A stretch of 22,487 bases of DNA from positions 1-22,487 of IMG/VR virus record IMGVR_UViG_3300044608_001193. The stretch is one strand, 5' to 3'. The notes under the pieces are model-generated. The model did no database searches. It was not told the DNA's origin and saw only the letters and a list, made by a program, of their open reading frames with translations. Numbering within the stretch: the stretch's first letter is position 1; every line of letters begins with the position of its first letter. Shown here piece after piece: positions 9,123 through 16,182 of this stretch. Source of the stretch: a virus. Made by a program: the position numbers and the translations under genes.

Positions 9123-9911
9123 TCAGCTCCAGCGGGTCGTCATGCGGCGGTACGTCGTTTCCCGCACGTCGGGGTTGTTGAGGATGTTGATGCGAAGGAG
9201 CTCTTGGTTCTCGCGGCGGGCTCTGGTTCGGAATCCGCTGAGTTCATCCATGAGCATCTGGTCGTCGGTGACGCCGCGGCGTTTGTAACGCTGGAACCGG
9301 ATCGCGGCGTTGGCGACGATGTACTCGGCGAGCCACTCGGGGAGCGTGGTGAAGTCGTTCTGGGTCACGCGATCGATGACGACGTTGGCCGTGAAGACGT
9401 CGGTGTTGTTCACGGGGTCGTAGAGGAACCCGCCGACGTTGTAGAACTGCTTGGACTCGTTGGGTGACGGCCGGACCATGAGCCAGGTGGACGGAACGAC
9501 GTGCTTGGCCGACGTGATCGTGGCAACAGCGGTGGGTGCGGCGCGGTTCACGGCGCCGCTGGAGATCGTGTTGGCCGTGTTGAACGCGGTGTCGTTGAGC
9601 TTCTTGACGTAGACGATGCCGCCGGTCTCGTAGTAGAACGTGCCGGTCGCGCCGCTGGTGGCCTGCGTGATCGTGCTGCCGTAGGTGAAAGTGCCGGTGC
9701 CGCCGGTCGCGGTGAGAGCGGTGTCGGGCAGCGCGATCGTGATGTTGGTCTGGTAGTTCGGTGCCCAACCCTGAGTCTGGATCTGAATGTCCGACTCGTT
9801 GAGGAAGGTTTCGGCTTCGCCGGCGTCGGAGTTGTTGCCGGTGTCGAGGGCGGAAACGGGAGGATCGCCAAGACCACGGAGGATGCGGTTGACGGCGGAT
9901 AGGCGTTGCAT
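9123..9911 (-). CDS. Tail tubular protein A (T7 gp11-like) with an inserted beta module
   Basis: Forms the gatekeeper ring between portal and tail nozzle. The start RLSAVNRILRGLGDPPVSAL, with SDAGEAETFLNES and the GWAPN that follows, is the standard N-terminus of this family. The C-terminal part (DFTTLPEWLAEYIVANAAIR, then RENQELLRINILN) is also typical. It has 262 residues, against 196 for T7 gp11. The extra length is a Gly/Thr-rich insert at about residues 66-133 (GTFTYGSTITQATSGATGTF to APTAVATIT) that resembles one in the next gene. GGGAAGG lies upstream of the ATG. The stop joins the next gene as TGA-C-ATG. Confidence 0.92.
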   Translation of the reverse strand: MQRLSAVNRILRGLGDPPVSALDTGNNSDAGEAETFLNESDIQIQTQGWAPNYQTNITIALPDTALTATGGTGTFTYGSTITQATSGATGTFYYETGGIVYVKKLNDTAFNTANTISSGAVNRAAPTAVATITSAKHVVPSTWLMVRPSPNESKQFYNVGGFLYDPVNNTDVFTANVVIDRVTQNDFTTLPEWLAEYIVANAAIRFQRYKRRGVTDDQMLMDELSGFRTRARRENQELLRINILNNPDVRETTYRRMTTRWS

Positions 9912-9913
9912 GG

Positions 9914-11098
9914 TTACCTTCCCTGTGAGGAGACGATCCGCCCGCTGGAGTCGCGGAACGTGTTCCAGACGGCCCTCTTGACCACGCTTCCGACGTCAAC
10001 CTGGTCGATAATCGGAATGATCGCCGCGCACTTGGTGTTGGTGTCGGTCCACGACGTTCCGTCCGGCGACGCGGTATACATGAACACGTCAGTGCCGATG
10101 GTGCCAAAGAAGGCGTTCCGCTGGCTGCTCAGGGTCCACTCAAGGCAGTAGAACTGCAGCGCGGAGTTCGCGGTGGCGTCGGGTTTGAGGAAAATGCGCA
10201 CCACGTCGCCGGCTGCGATGGTCGTGGGCGGCACGTCCACGTTCACCAGGATCTGGCCGGGGTTGGATGACGGCAGGGAGTAGGTGTTGTACGAAGTCGT
10301 GCTGGTCGTTTTGAGCGTCGTGCCGTCGCTGGCGTAGACGTTGACGACGATCTCGTGCGTCGCGTTCGCGGCGGGGCGATACATGATGTTGACCGACTTG
10401 AGGCGGCACCCGAACTGTGCGTTCCAGCGGATGCCGCGCCGGTTCGGGTTGCTCGCCGAGGTCCAGTTGGTTTCGTTGGTCAGGAGCGGGACGTTCGACG
10501 TGTTGCTGATGAGGGCGCCGGAGTTGTCCGAGGCCCAGAGCGTCGGCATGCTGCCGGTGTGGGACCAAGAGCCGCTTACAAGGCTGGAATAGTGCGGGTG
10601 AACAAAGTTCGTCAGCCACGTCTGATAGCCCGCCCGAATCGTGATCGTGTTGGTGGCGTTCAATCCCGATCCGGCCGTGCCCGTGCGGATCGTGATGGCG
10701 ATGAACTGGGGGCTTGCGGTGTTGTTGGTGTAGGTGTCCGCGAAGTCGTGCGAGACGACCGCGCCGTTGGTGACGGCAGAGCCCGCGTTGCTCTCCACGA
10801 TCATCGGCGTGGAGCCGCCGCCGTTGCTGGTCAGGGGCGTACCGTCCGGCCGACCGCCGTAGCCGGAGCCGCTGTTGACGACGCCCTCGATTGAGACGTT
10901 GTACGTCGGGGTGCCGACTGGCGCGCCGCCGCCAACGATGTAGACCGAACTGACCGTCTCGCCGGGCTGCAACATGCAGATCGCGGCGACGACGTTGTTG
11001 GTCGCCGTCGCGTTGTTCATCGTGATCGTCGCGTGGGCGATGTAAGGGAACTGCGACAGCCGCATGAGCGGGGCTGCGGGGATCGTGGTGAGTGCCAT
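9914..11098 (-). CDS. Putative virion appendage (tail fibre or adhesin-like) beta-structure protein
   Basis: 394 residues. The start MALTTIPAAPLMRLSQF is fixed by the TAATG overlap and AAGGA six bases before it. A frame reaching back to 11467 is a shadow of the membrane gene. The protein is rich in Thr, Asn, Ser and Gly and has repeated beta-strand patterns. It seems to hold two beta domains, about 15-155 (ending TITIRAGYQTWL) and about 205-320 (FGCRLKSVNIMYRPA to VVRIFLKPDA). The C-terminal segment is YTASPDGTSWTDTNTKCAAI followed by IPIIDQVDVG. No enzyme motif is seen. Position directly before tail tubular A and composition suggest a receptor-contact or fibre component. The function is unproven. 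Confidence 0.78.
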   Translation of the reverse strand: MALTTIPAAPLMRLSQFPYIAHATITMNNATATNNVVAAICMLQPGETVSSVYIVGGGAPVGTPTYNVSIEGVVNSGSGYGGRPDGTPLTSNGGGSTPMIVESNAGSAVTNGAVVSHDFADTYTNNTASPQFIAITIRTGTAGSGLNATNTITIRAGYQTWLTNFVHPHYSSLVSGSWSHTGSMPTLWASDNSGALISNTSNVPLLTNETNWTSASNPNRRGIRWNAQFGCRLKSVNIMYRPAANATHEIVVNVYASDGTTLKTTSTTSYNTYSLPSSNPGQILVNVDVPPTTIAAGDVVRIFLKPDATANSALQFYCLEWTLSSQRNAFFGTIGTDVFMYTASPDGTSWTDTNTKCAAIIPIIDQVDVGSVVKRAVWNTFRDSSGRIVSSQGR

Positions 11099-11433
11099 TA
11101 GCGGTCCTTCTGTGTTTGCTGGGCCTGTGCGTAGTTGCCGCTGGTGACAACCTTGATACCCACACCTACCAGTGCGGTGATTGCCGCCGCGATCGCCGCA
11201 CCGATTGCGGTGTTGACGCGGGTGTTCCGCATCTTGTCGGCTTCGGCCTTCTCGCGGGCCTGGCGTTCCATCTCGGCCATACGGAACAGCAGCCCGCTCG
11301 CGGGATCGCCGTTGCCGGTCAGGAATTTCTCGATGCGGTGCTGGCCGTCGATGAGCCTCCGGACGTCCTGAGCAATGATCGCCAGCTCGTAGCCTGCGGT
11401 ATGTTCGGTCGGGTCGTGTTGCGGGATACTCAC
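11098..11433 (-). CDS. Small protein with coiled coil and C-terminal transmembrane helix, XhlA/holin-like
   Basis: 111 residues from a GTG at 11433 that overlaps the preceding TGA (GTGA), with GGAG about nine bases upstream. A longer frame back to 11475 is a shadow. The N-terminal 70 residues are hydrophilic and helical (IAQDVRRLIDGQHRIEKFL, then FRMAEMERQAREKAEADK). One clear transmembrane segment follows at about 73-95 (NTAIGAAIAAAITALVGVGI), and then a short polar tail. This architecture matches hemolysin XhlA-type holin accessories, and also small phage holins with a single span. The stop forms TAATG with the next gene. It is likely in a lysis pair with the upstream membrane protein, but no endolysin of a standard family is present beside it. 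Confidence 0.72.
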   Translation of the reverse strand: MSIPQHDPTEHTAGYELAIIAQDVRRLIDGQHRIEKFLTGNGDPASGLLFRMAEMERQAREKAEADKMRNTRVNTAIGAAIAAAITALVGVGIKVVTSGNYAQAQQTQKDR

Positions 11434-12035
11434 GCCTTGGCTCCGAGTCGGGCCTTTCGTTCGGCACGACGCCACGCCGCGTCGTAGTACGGGTTCATGC
11501 GAGCCGCAAGAATCCGGTCGCGCTGAGCGTCACGGTGGGGTTCGTCGGCCTCGCGGTACAACTCGTAATCACGCTCGGCAGCGATGCGGGTGGGCTTGGG
11601 AATGAGCCATTCGAGCCACTTCACGCCCGCGAGGAACACGGCCAGCACGGGCCAGAACTTGATCGCCAGAATCGCGGCGGCGGCGATAAGTGCCAGCCAT
11701 GTCACGTTACCCAGCAACGTTGCCCACCAAGGTGTCACATCTTTCACCTTCGGTAGAGCGGTCTGGACCTTGCCAGCCTCAATCTGGATGTCGCGGGCGT
11801 TCTGCGCAATGCCCTTGACGTGGCTAGCCGCCTGCTCATGCTCGGCCACTAACGGGGCGAGGGCTTCCGTGTGAGCGATGATGCCAGCCGCAAGGGTCTG
11901 CGTATTGCCAGCGGCGCGGGCGATGTCCTTTGTGCCCGAGGTGCAACCGATGCAGAACACGACCGCGATCAGGGCGAACACGGCGAACGCACCAATGGCG
12001 AGCCTGCTGGCGATGTGGCGTGTGTCTTTGTTCAT
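11430..12035 (-). CDS. Membrane protein with N-terminal anchor, possible lysis (holin/spanin) protein
   Basis: 201 residues from the ATG at 12035, which overlaps the previous TGA (ATGA) and has AGAGGTGG upstream. A GTG at 12047 is less likely. Residues 11-30 are a hydrophobic anchor ending FCIGCTSG. This resembles a lipoprotein cleavage site at Cys 31, but the -3 residue is Cys, so the lipobox is not canonical. Residues 35-100 form a helical, probably coiled-coil region facing one side of the membrane. Residues 103-146 contain one or two further hydrophobic spans (LALIAAAAILAIKFWPVLAVFLAGV). The last 55 residues are charged and end in a basic helix. The neighbouring holin-like gene supports a lysis role. 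That role is inferred from topology and position only. Confidence 0.72.
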   Translation of the reverse strand: MNKDTRHIASRLAIGAFAVFALIAVVFCIGCTSGTKDIARAAGNTQTLAAGIIAHTEALAPLVAEHEQAASHVKGIAQNARDIQIEAGKVQTALPKVKDVTPWWATLLGNVTWLALIAAAAILAIKFWPVLAVFLAGVKWLEWLIPKPTRIAAERDYELYREADEPHRDAQRDRILAARMNPYYDAAWRRAERKARLGAKA

Positions 12036-12841
12036 GGGCGGTTCCACCTCTTGTTGAGCGTGTCAGCGATGCGGACGAAGTCGTGCTTGTCGTTCCAGTC
12101 GCGCTTCTTGTTGTTGTCGCCGCCGAGCCAGAGAATGACGTCGATGTCCTTCTCTTGGATCAGGTCGAGGTTCGATTTCCAGAACTGGTTGGCGACGAGC
12201 GATCCGCCGACGTCGCGGACGCTGGGGTGAAACTCCGGACAGAGGAACGCGATCACGGGCTTGCCGAGACGCTTCGCCTCGTCGATCATCGGTCCCGCCC
12301 ACTTGCGGTAGGCGGGGAACTCCCAGGTGTTCGGGTAGAGCGAGGGGCAGGTGACGGTGAACGGCGCGAGCAAGCCGCGTGGTCCGGCGTGGAAGTCGTT
12401 GCTGGCTTTCCAGTCCCGCATCCGTCGCTGATACTTGGGGTCGCGGTCGAGGATCAGGTCGTTCGTCGCGTCGCCGGGAGCGAACGCGTAGAAGCCCATC
12501 TCGCCGGTGAACCCGCCCTCGCGGTACGCCGCGGCGACGGAGTGGATGAACTCCACGTCGTCCAGCACGGCGCTCATGGAGTAGACGCGGAGGTCGAGCA
12601 TGATCGGACGGTTGACGCCAAGTCGCTCGTCCCATCGCTCTTCGATGTTGACGATGAGCGGGCGGTCGTTCGCCAGCGTCGCCGCCTCACGCCGGCAGGC
12701 GTCGAGATCGACGAAGCTCATGTCGATTGCGCCGTCCTTGCGACGCCTCGGCCACCACGTCCGGTTGACCTGATGGATTGGAGCGAAGCCCGAGGGGTCG
12801 GGCTTGTTCGCCATGTCCAGCATGTCGTACATCACGGTCAC
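12032..12841 (-). CDS. Putative TIM-barrel glycoside hydrolase-like protein
   Basis: 269 residues, starting at GTG in a GTGA overlap with the deacetylase gene, with GGAG upstream. The sequence alternates strands and helices in the manner of a (beta/alpha) barrel. RPLIVNIEERWD (residues 60-71) has an acidic pair at a strand end. GEMGFYAFAP and FTVTCPSLYPNTWEF come next, then GKPVIAFLCPEFHPS (193-207) and IDVILWLGGDNNKK (233-246). The pattern of an acidic pair, then Tyr-Pro, then LCPEFHPS, then a final ILW strand recalls hyaluronidase-like and related glycosidase barrels, but I cannot name the family. There is no signal peptide. Translational coupling to the deacetylase suggests that both act on the same polysaccharide. 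It could instead be the missing endolysin, or a non-catalytic barrel. Confidence 0.7.
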   Translation of the reverse strand: MTVMYDMLDMANKPDPSGFAPIHQVNRTWWPRRRKDGAIDMSFVDLDACRREAATLANDRPLIVNIEERWDERLGVNRPIMLDLRVYSMSAVLDDVEFIHSVAAAYREGGFTGEMGFYAFAPGDATNDLILDRDPKYQRRMRDWKASNDFHAGPRGLLAPFTVTCPSLYPNTWEFPAYRKWAGPMIDEAKRLGKPVIAFLCPEFHPSVRDVGGSLVANQFWKSNLDLIQEKDIDVILWLGGDNNKKRDWNDKHDFVRIADTLNKRWNRP

Positions 12842-14436
12842 GCGTAGTAGTCTCCGGTGCCGCGGGCGACCGCTTCGGCCAGTGTGATGCAGCGGTACTC
12901 GCCCGACTTAATGAGCGGGTACGCCCGGTTCGTCACGGCGAGCATGTTCGCGTTCTCCTGCGAGCGGTTGGCGTGGCCGTAGAACACGGCGAGACCGGCC
13001 TGTTCGTCAAGGATGTCGAGCGTCGCCAGCGAGACCGTCGCGCCGTAGGGCGTGGCGTGCTGCACGTCGAGGCAGTCGAGGTGGTTGGTGAACGACGACT
13101 GCTCGGCGCTGGTGCTCGTGTGCGAGATGATGTCGATGCCGTTCTCAAGAAGCAGATCGCGCTGGTCCGGTGTCATGTTGCCCTGGTGCGACGCGTAGAT
13201 CCGCGAGCCCTGCTCGAAGCCGTTGTCCTGGAGCCACGCCATCGCGGGATAGATGTGGTACTTCCAGAAGTCTTCGGCCGAGACCTCGCGCTGCTTGTAG
13301 TACGGGCCGGACGTGTCGCTGTCGCGGCGATCGCCGAGGAACTTGTTCCAGCCGTGGTTGCCGATCATGTGGCCCGACCGCTGCATGGCGATGAGATCGG
13401 CCTTGGTCGCGTAGCCGGACTGTCCGACCATGCGGGGATGGACGTGGAAGTTGCCGCGGATGCCGTGCTTGTCGAACTCCTTGGCGGTGAGCACGCAGTT
13501 CGCGTAGCCGTCGTCGTCGCGGAAGGCGATGAACTTCTGCCGCCCGTCGTTGATGAGGAAGTGCATCGAGTCGAGCGTCATGTAGCAGGTGTTGCTCGCG
13601 GTCGGCTGGCAGTAGAGGCGGAACCACTTGATCCGCTTGAGGTCGATCGAAGTGCCGATCGTCGCCGCGGTGGGCTGGGCGTAGCAGATGTTCCAGCCGG
13701 GTCCACAGACAGCCGACGAGTCGAACTGCTGCCAGTTCGCCATCGTGATGTTGGTGTTGACGTTGTTGACGTCGGTGAGGCCGAGCGTGAGCTTGAAGAC
13801 GGGACCGCTCTGGACCTGCTGCTGGGCGGGATCGACGTAGACCATCGCGCGGATGGTCGGCATGATGTTCGTGCCGCCGGTGATGTCCACCGGGTTTGCC
13901 GTGTAGTCGTACCGAAGTTCCGACGACGTGCCAGACAGCGACGTTTGCTTGATCGAATAGGGCAGCGACTCGCCGCTCTGGACTTCACCCGATCGGCAGT
14001 TGACGAAGTCCTTCTCGATCGTGCCGCTGATGGCGACGGCGGCGGACGCGTTGATGAAGTCGAACGGCAAGACGTGCGAGCATCGGAACCCAGCCTTGCG
14101 GATGCCGCGCGGCGTCGAACGCTGACGGAACTGGAGCTGGGGCGACAGCTTGTAGGGGTTGTTCTCGACGCGGAAGACGCCGCGCTGGACGTTGGAGATC
14201 GACGTGCCGACCGTCACGGCGACGGCGCGGTACTGGTCCATCGTGGGGACAACGAGCACGCCGCTTTCGGTCATGAAGCCGAGGATGACGTGGTCGGTCT
14301 GTTCGTCGTTGCGGCCTTCGATGCGGAGGAGCCCGTCGCCGCTGAACTCGGCCCGGATCGGAACGGTGGACTCGGTCGCATTGCTGCGAACCCAGTTCCC
14401 GGTTCCGGGGGCGGTGAATCGTGCGGCGAGGATCAT
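12838..14436 (-). CDS. Virion appendage protein with C-terminal NodB-like polysaccharide deacetylase domain
   Basis: 532 residues. Residues 1-295 are beta-rich with no enzyme motif (GTGNWVRSNATESTVPIRAE at the start) and probably provide attachment and sugar binding. Residues about 300-525 fit a carbohydrate esterase family 4 fold. FIAFRDDDGYAN holds the Asp pair (D308, D309; catalytic base and metal ligand). GNFHVHPRMVG follows. SGHMIGNHGWNK is motif 2, with H361 kept but Lys 365 where the family has the second His ligand. IYASHQGNMTPDQRDLL lies at motif 3, and AVFYGHANRS gives the motif 5 His (H488). The family removes acetyl groups from polysaccharides; here the likely target is capsule, exopolysaccharide or O-antigen on the host. 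The metal-ligand change leaves activity uncertain. The stop overlaps the next start (GTGA). It is placed between capsid and tail genes, unlike T7 gene 17 at the end. Confidence 0.82.
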   Translation of the reverse strand: MILAARFTAPGTGNWVRSNATESTVPIRAEFSGDGLLRIEGRNDEQTDHVILGFMTESGVLVVPTMDQYRAVAVTVGTSISNVQRGVFRVENNPYKLSPQLQFRQRSTPRGIRKAGFRCSHVLPFDFINASAAVAISGTIEKDFVNCRSGEVQSGESLPYSIKQTSLSGTSSELRYDYTANPVDITGGTNIMPTIRAMVYVDPAQQQVQSGPVFKLTLGLTDVNNVNTNITMANWQQFDSSAVCGPGWNICYAQPTAATIGTSIDLKRIKWFRLYCQPTASNTCYMTLDSMHFLINDGRQKFIAFRDDDGYANCVLTAKEFDKHGIRGNFHVHPRMVGQSGYATKADLIAMQRSGHMIGNHGWNKFLGDRRDSDTSGPYYKQREVSAEDFWKYHIYPAMAWLQDNGFEQGSRIYASHQGNMTPDQRDLLLENGIDIISHTSTSAEQSSFTNHLDCLDVQHATPYGATVSLATLDILDEQAGLAVFYGHANRSQENANMLAVTNRAYPLIKSGEYRCITLAEAVARGTGDYYA

Positions 14437-14443
14437 GTGGTAG

Positions 14444-14448
14444 CTCCT
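14444..14448 (-). promoter_or_regulatory. Shine-Dalgarno AGGAG fixing the start of the deacetylase gene
   Basis: The minus strand reads AGGAG, seven bases, ATG at 14436. The frame is open upstream to 14517, but that extension would run back through the terminator hairpin, so this site decides the start. Confidence 0.85.
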
Positions 14449-14452
14449 AGTG

Positions 14453-14485
14453 AAAAAAACCGCCTCCCGTTTCCGGGAGGCGGTT
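14453..14485 (-). terminator. Strong intrinsic terminator after head genes (T7 T-phi analogue)
   Basis: On the minus strand AACCGCCTCCCG and CGGGAGGCGGTT form a perfect 12-pair stem around a four-base loop (14470-14473). It is immediately followed by a run of T corresponding to the A-run at 14453-14459. It lies between the second head gene and the deacetylase gene, as T-phi follows gene 10 in T7. Only 16 bases separate the T-run from the next ATG, so downstream genes must depend on read-through unless a promoter lies within it. Confidence 0.93.
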
Positions 14486-14489
14486 CGGA

Positions 14490-15068
14490 TTACAGGTCCT
14501 GCGAAGTGTCGCCGCACATCTCGCCAGTCACTAGAACCCAGCCGTTGATGGTCAGGGTGCGCGTCGACGCGACGTCGTCGCTGGTGGCGAAGTTGAGCCG
14601 CAGAACGGTCGCGGTCGACTGCCCGTTGAGGTAGCCGAGACGGGCCGAAGACCGGGCCGCGATCGGACCGGCCGCGCTTGCGGCCATCGCCGCTGCGGTG
14701 GACGGAAGGAAATCCACTTCCGTCGAAGTGAGAGTTCCGTTGTCAACGCCAGCGGCGGTGCTGCCAATACCAACCACAAGGTTGGCGGCGGTCAGCGACG
14801 CGCCATCCGCCGCGATGGTCTTGAGACGCATCGTGACGCACGTGAGGTCGTTGAGGCCGATGGGGAAGGTGCAGAGCGTGATCGATCCGGACGCGATCGA
14901 GGCGCTCGTGCGAAGCAGCGTCACCGTCGCGTTGGTGAGCTTGATGAGGTACTGGAACTTGTTGGCGGGCGCGACGTCGATGGTCACGCCGGCGGAAGTG
15001 GTGGTGGGGACGTCGTTGTTCATCTTCGGACGACTGACGACAATCGTCGGATTTCCTGAAAGGCTCAT
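14490..15068 (-). CDS. Putative head decoration or second structural protein (192 aa)
   Basis: I do not recognise a named family. The sequence is rich in Ala, Thr, Ser and Val, with regularly spaced beta-strand patterns (KFQYLIKLTNATVTLL, SGSITLCTFPIG, TLTINGWVLVTGEM) and a middle Ala-rich stretch (STAAAMAASAAGPIAARSSA). This is the look of a secreted-like virion beta protein. It lies immediately after the major capsid gene and before a terminator, so it shares the high-expression segment of the operon; capsid decoration proteins often sit here. AAGGAAG precedes the ATG. Its TAA stop is only four bases from the terminator stem. A minor capsid or fibre-base protein is an alternative. Confidence 0.8.
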   Translation of the reverse strand: MSLSGNPTIVVSRPKMNNDVPTTTSAGVTIDVAPANKFQYLIKLTNATVTLLRTSASIASGSITLCTFPIGLNDLTCVTMRLKTIAADGASLTAANLVVGIGSTAAGVDNGTLTSTEVDFLPSTAAAMAASAAGPIAARSSARLGYLNGQSTATVLRLNFATSDDVASTRTLTINGWVLVTGEMCGDTSQDL

Positions 15069-15099
15069 GGGGTTGCTTCCTTGTTGGTGTGCGTGTGGA

Positions 15100-16182
15100 T
15101 CAGGCGCTGATGACTTCGATCGAGCCCACCAGGTAGGTGTCGAGCGGGTCGAAGCCGATGTGAGCGGACACGACGACCATGTCGCTCTGGTACTCGATCA
15201 GGTAGTCCGTCTCGACATCGATCGGGCCGACCTGACGCATGCCGACGGGCGCGGTGCCCTCGGGTCCGCGGAAGACCGCGACAGCCACGGGCTCGCCAGC
15301 GTTGTTGGCGTTGGTGCCGTAGGAGTAGTTGCCCCAGTACTTCGACGGGTAGCCGGTCGCGCCCGACGCCGAGTTGATGTTCGACGTGCGGATGCGGTCG
15401 GTGCCGGGAACGACGTAGATGTCAAAGTTGGCGATGCGGCCGATCGCCGAGCGCTGGATGTTGTTGACCGACTGGTCCTGAGCGAACCGCTGGTCGAACA
15501 GGGTCGTGTCCTGCTGGAGCGCCAAGGCGGCGCCGGGAGTGATGTAGAGCTTCGCGCCGTCTTCGGGGAGATCACGCTGACGGGCGAGGAGGCGGAGGTT
15601 GTCGATCTGGGCACGAAGAGCCGCGCCGCCGTTGGCCGTCGCGGGGAACGCGCCGCCCGTGTTGTAGACGCCCGTGGCGTTCGTCACCTGCACGCGGTTT
15701 GCGCCAGCGTGGAGCTGGAGGTTGCCGTTGCTGTCGGTCGGGGCCGTGGTCTGCCGCGACGCCTTGTGCAGCGCGAGGAAGGCCCGGCGATCGATCTCGC
15801 GCATGGTCTCGTCAACCGCGCCCTGAACGACGGGACGGAAGGGCTCGAACTCCGAGATCCGGCGGAGGTGCTTGGGGATGTAGTGAGCGAGCGAGATCGG
15901 GCGGTCGTCCAGCTTGATCTCGATCTGCTGGAAGCCGTAGGCCGAACCCTGCAAGCGCGAGCCGAACTCCATCGCAATGTCGGGACGCGGGGTCCACGCC
16001 TTGCGGAAGAAGACGCTGTTGGTGCCGGACGACTCGACCTTGCGGAGAACCGCCTGGCTGTCGTTGGCGAGGATGGGGGCCGTGCGGAAGGCTTCGGCCA
16101 CCATGGCGCTGCCTTCTTTGCGAAGCGTGAGATTGAAATCGTCGGTTCCGCTTCGGAGGAAGGGAACGGTGGAAATGGACAT
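15100..16182 (-). CDS. Major capsid protein (HK97 fold, T7 gp10-like)
   Basis: Builds the icosahedral head. It has 360 residues, against 345 for T7 gp10A. The N-terminal RKEGSAMVAEAFRTAPIL, the E-loop-like region around LDDRPISLAHYIPKHLRR, the helix RPVVQGAVDETMREIDR, and the later LYITPGAALALQQD with FDIYVVPGTDRI are typical of podoviral T7-like coat proteins. The C-terminus has the usual YQSDMVVVSAHIGFDPLD strand, in which old capsid families keep a conserved end. GGAG sits eight bases before the ATG. No slippery site for a gp10A/10B-type frameshift was seen at the stop. The next gene, likely also a head protein, starts 31 bases after the stop. Confidence 0.92.
   Translation of the reverse strand: MSISTVPFLRSGTDDFNLTLRKEGSAMVAEAFRTAPILANDSQAVLRKVESSGTNSVFFRKAWTPRPDIAMEFGSRLQGSAYGFQQIEIKLDDRPISLAHYIPKHLRRISEFEPFRPVVQGAVDETMREIDRRAFLALHKASRQTTAPTDSNGNLQLHAGANRVQVTNATGVYNTGGAFPATANGGAALRAQIDNLRLLARQRDLPEDGAKLYITPGAALALQQDTTLFDQRFAQDQSVNNIQRSAIGRIANFDIYVVPGTDRIRTSNINSASGATGYPSKYWGNYSYGTNANNAGEPVAVAVFRGPEGTAPVGMRQVGPIDVETDYLIEYQSDMVVVSAHIGFDPLDTYLVGSIEVISA

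Noticed and set aside
11099-11467. 123-residue N-terminal extension of the appendage protein
   Set aside because: The extension is Arg/Pro-rich shadow sequence of the overlapping membrane gene; the ATG at 11098 has AAGGA and a TAATG junction.
11940-11960. Calling the 201-residue membrane protein an o-spanin lipoprotein
   Set aside because: The Cys is preceded by C-I-G, not the usual L-A/S-G/A, and the protein has further hydrophobic spans, unlike typical o-spanins.
14437-14517. N-terminal extension of the deacetylase gene to 14517
   Set aside because: It would read through the terminator hairpin and overlap the previous gene; the ATG at 14436 has an ideal AGGAG site.
12778-14634. 618-codon plus-strand open frame antisense to the deacetylase gene, and similar long ones at 14698-16404, 17977-19623 and 2985-4229
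   Set aside because: Their translations are dominated by Val, Asp, Arg, Gly and Leu without domains, run across several real minus-strand genes and the terminator, and lack credible ribosome-binding sites. They are antisense shadows of GC-rich coding DNA.
15090-15110. A gp10A/10B-type frameshift at the end of the capsid gene
   Set aside because: No slippery heptamer was seen near the TGA, and the next gene has its own start and ribosome-binding site.
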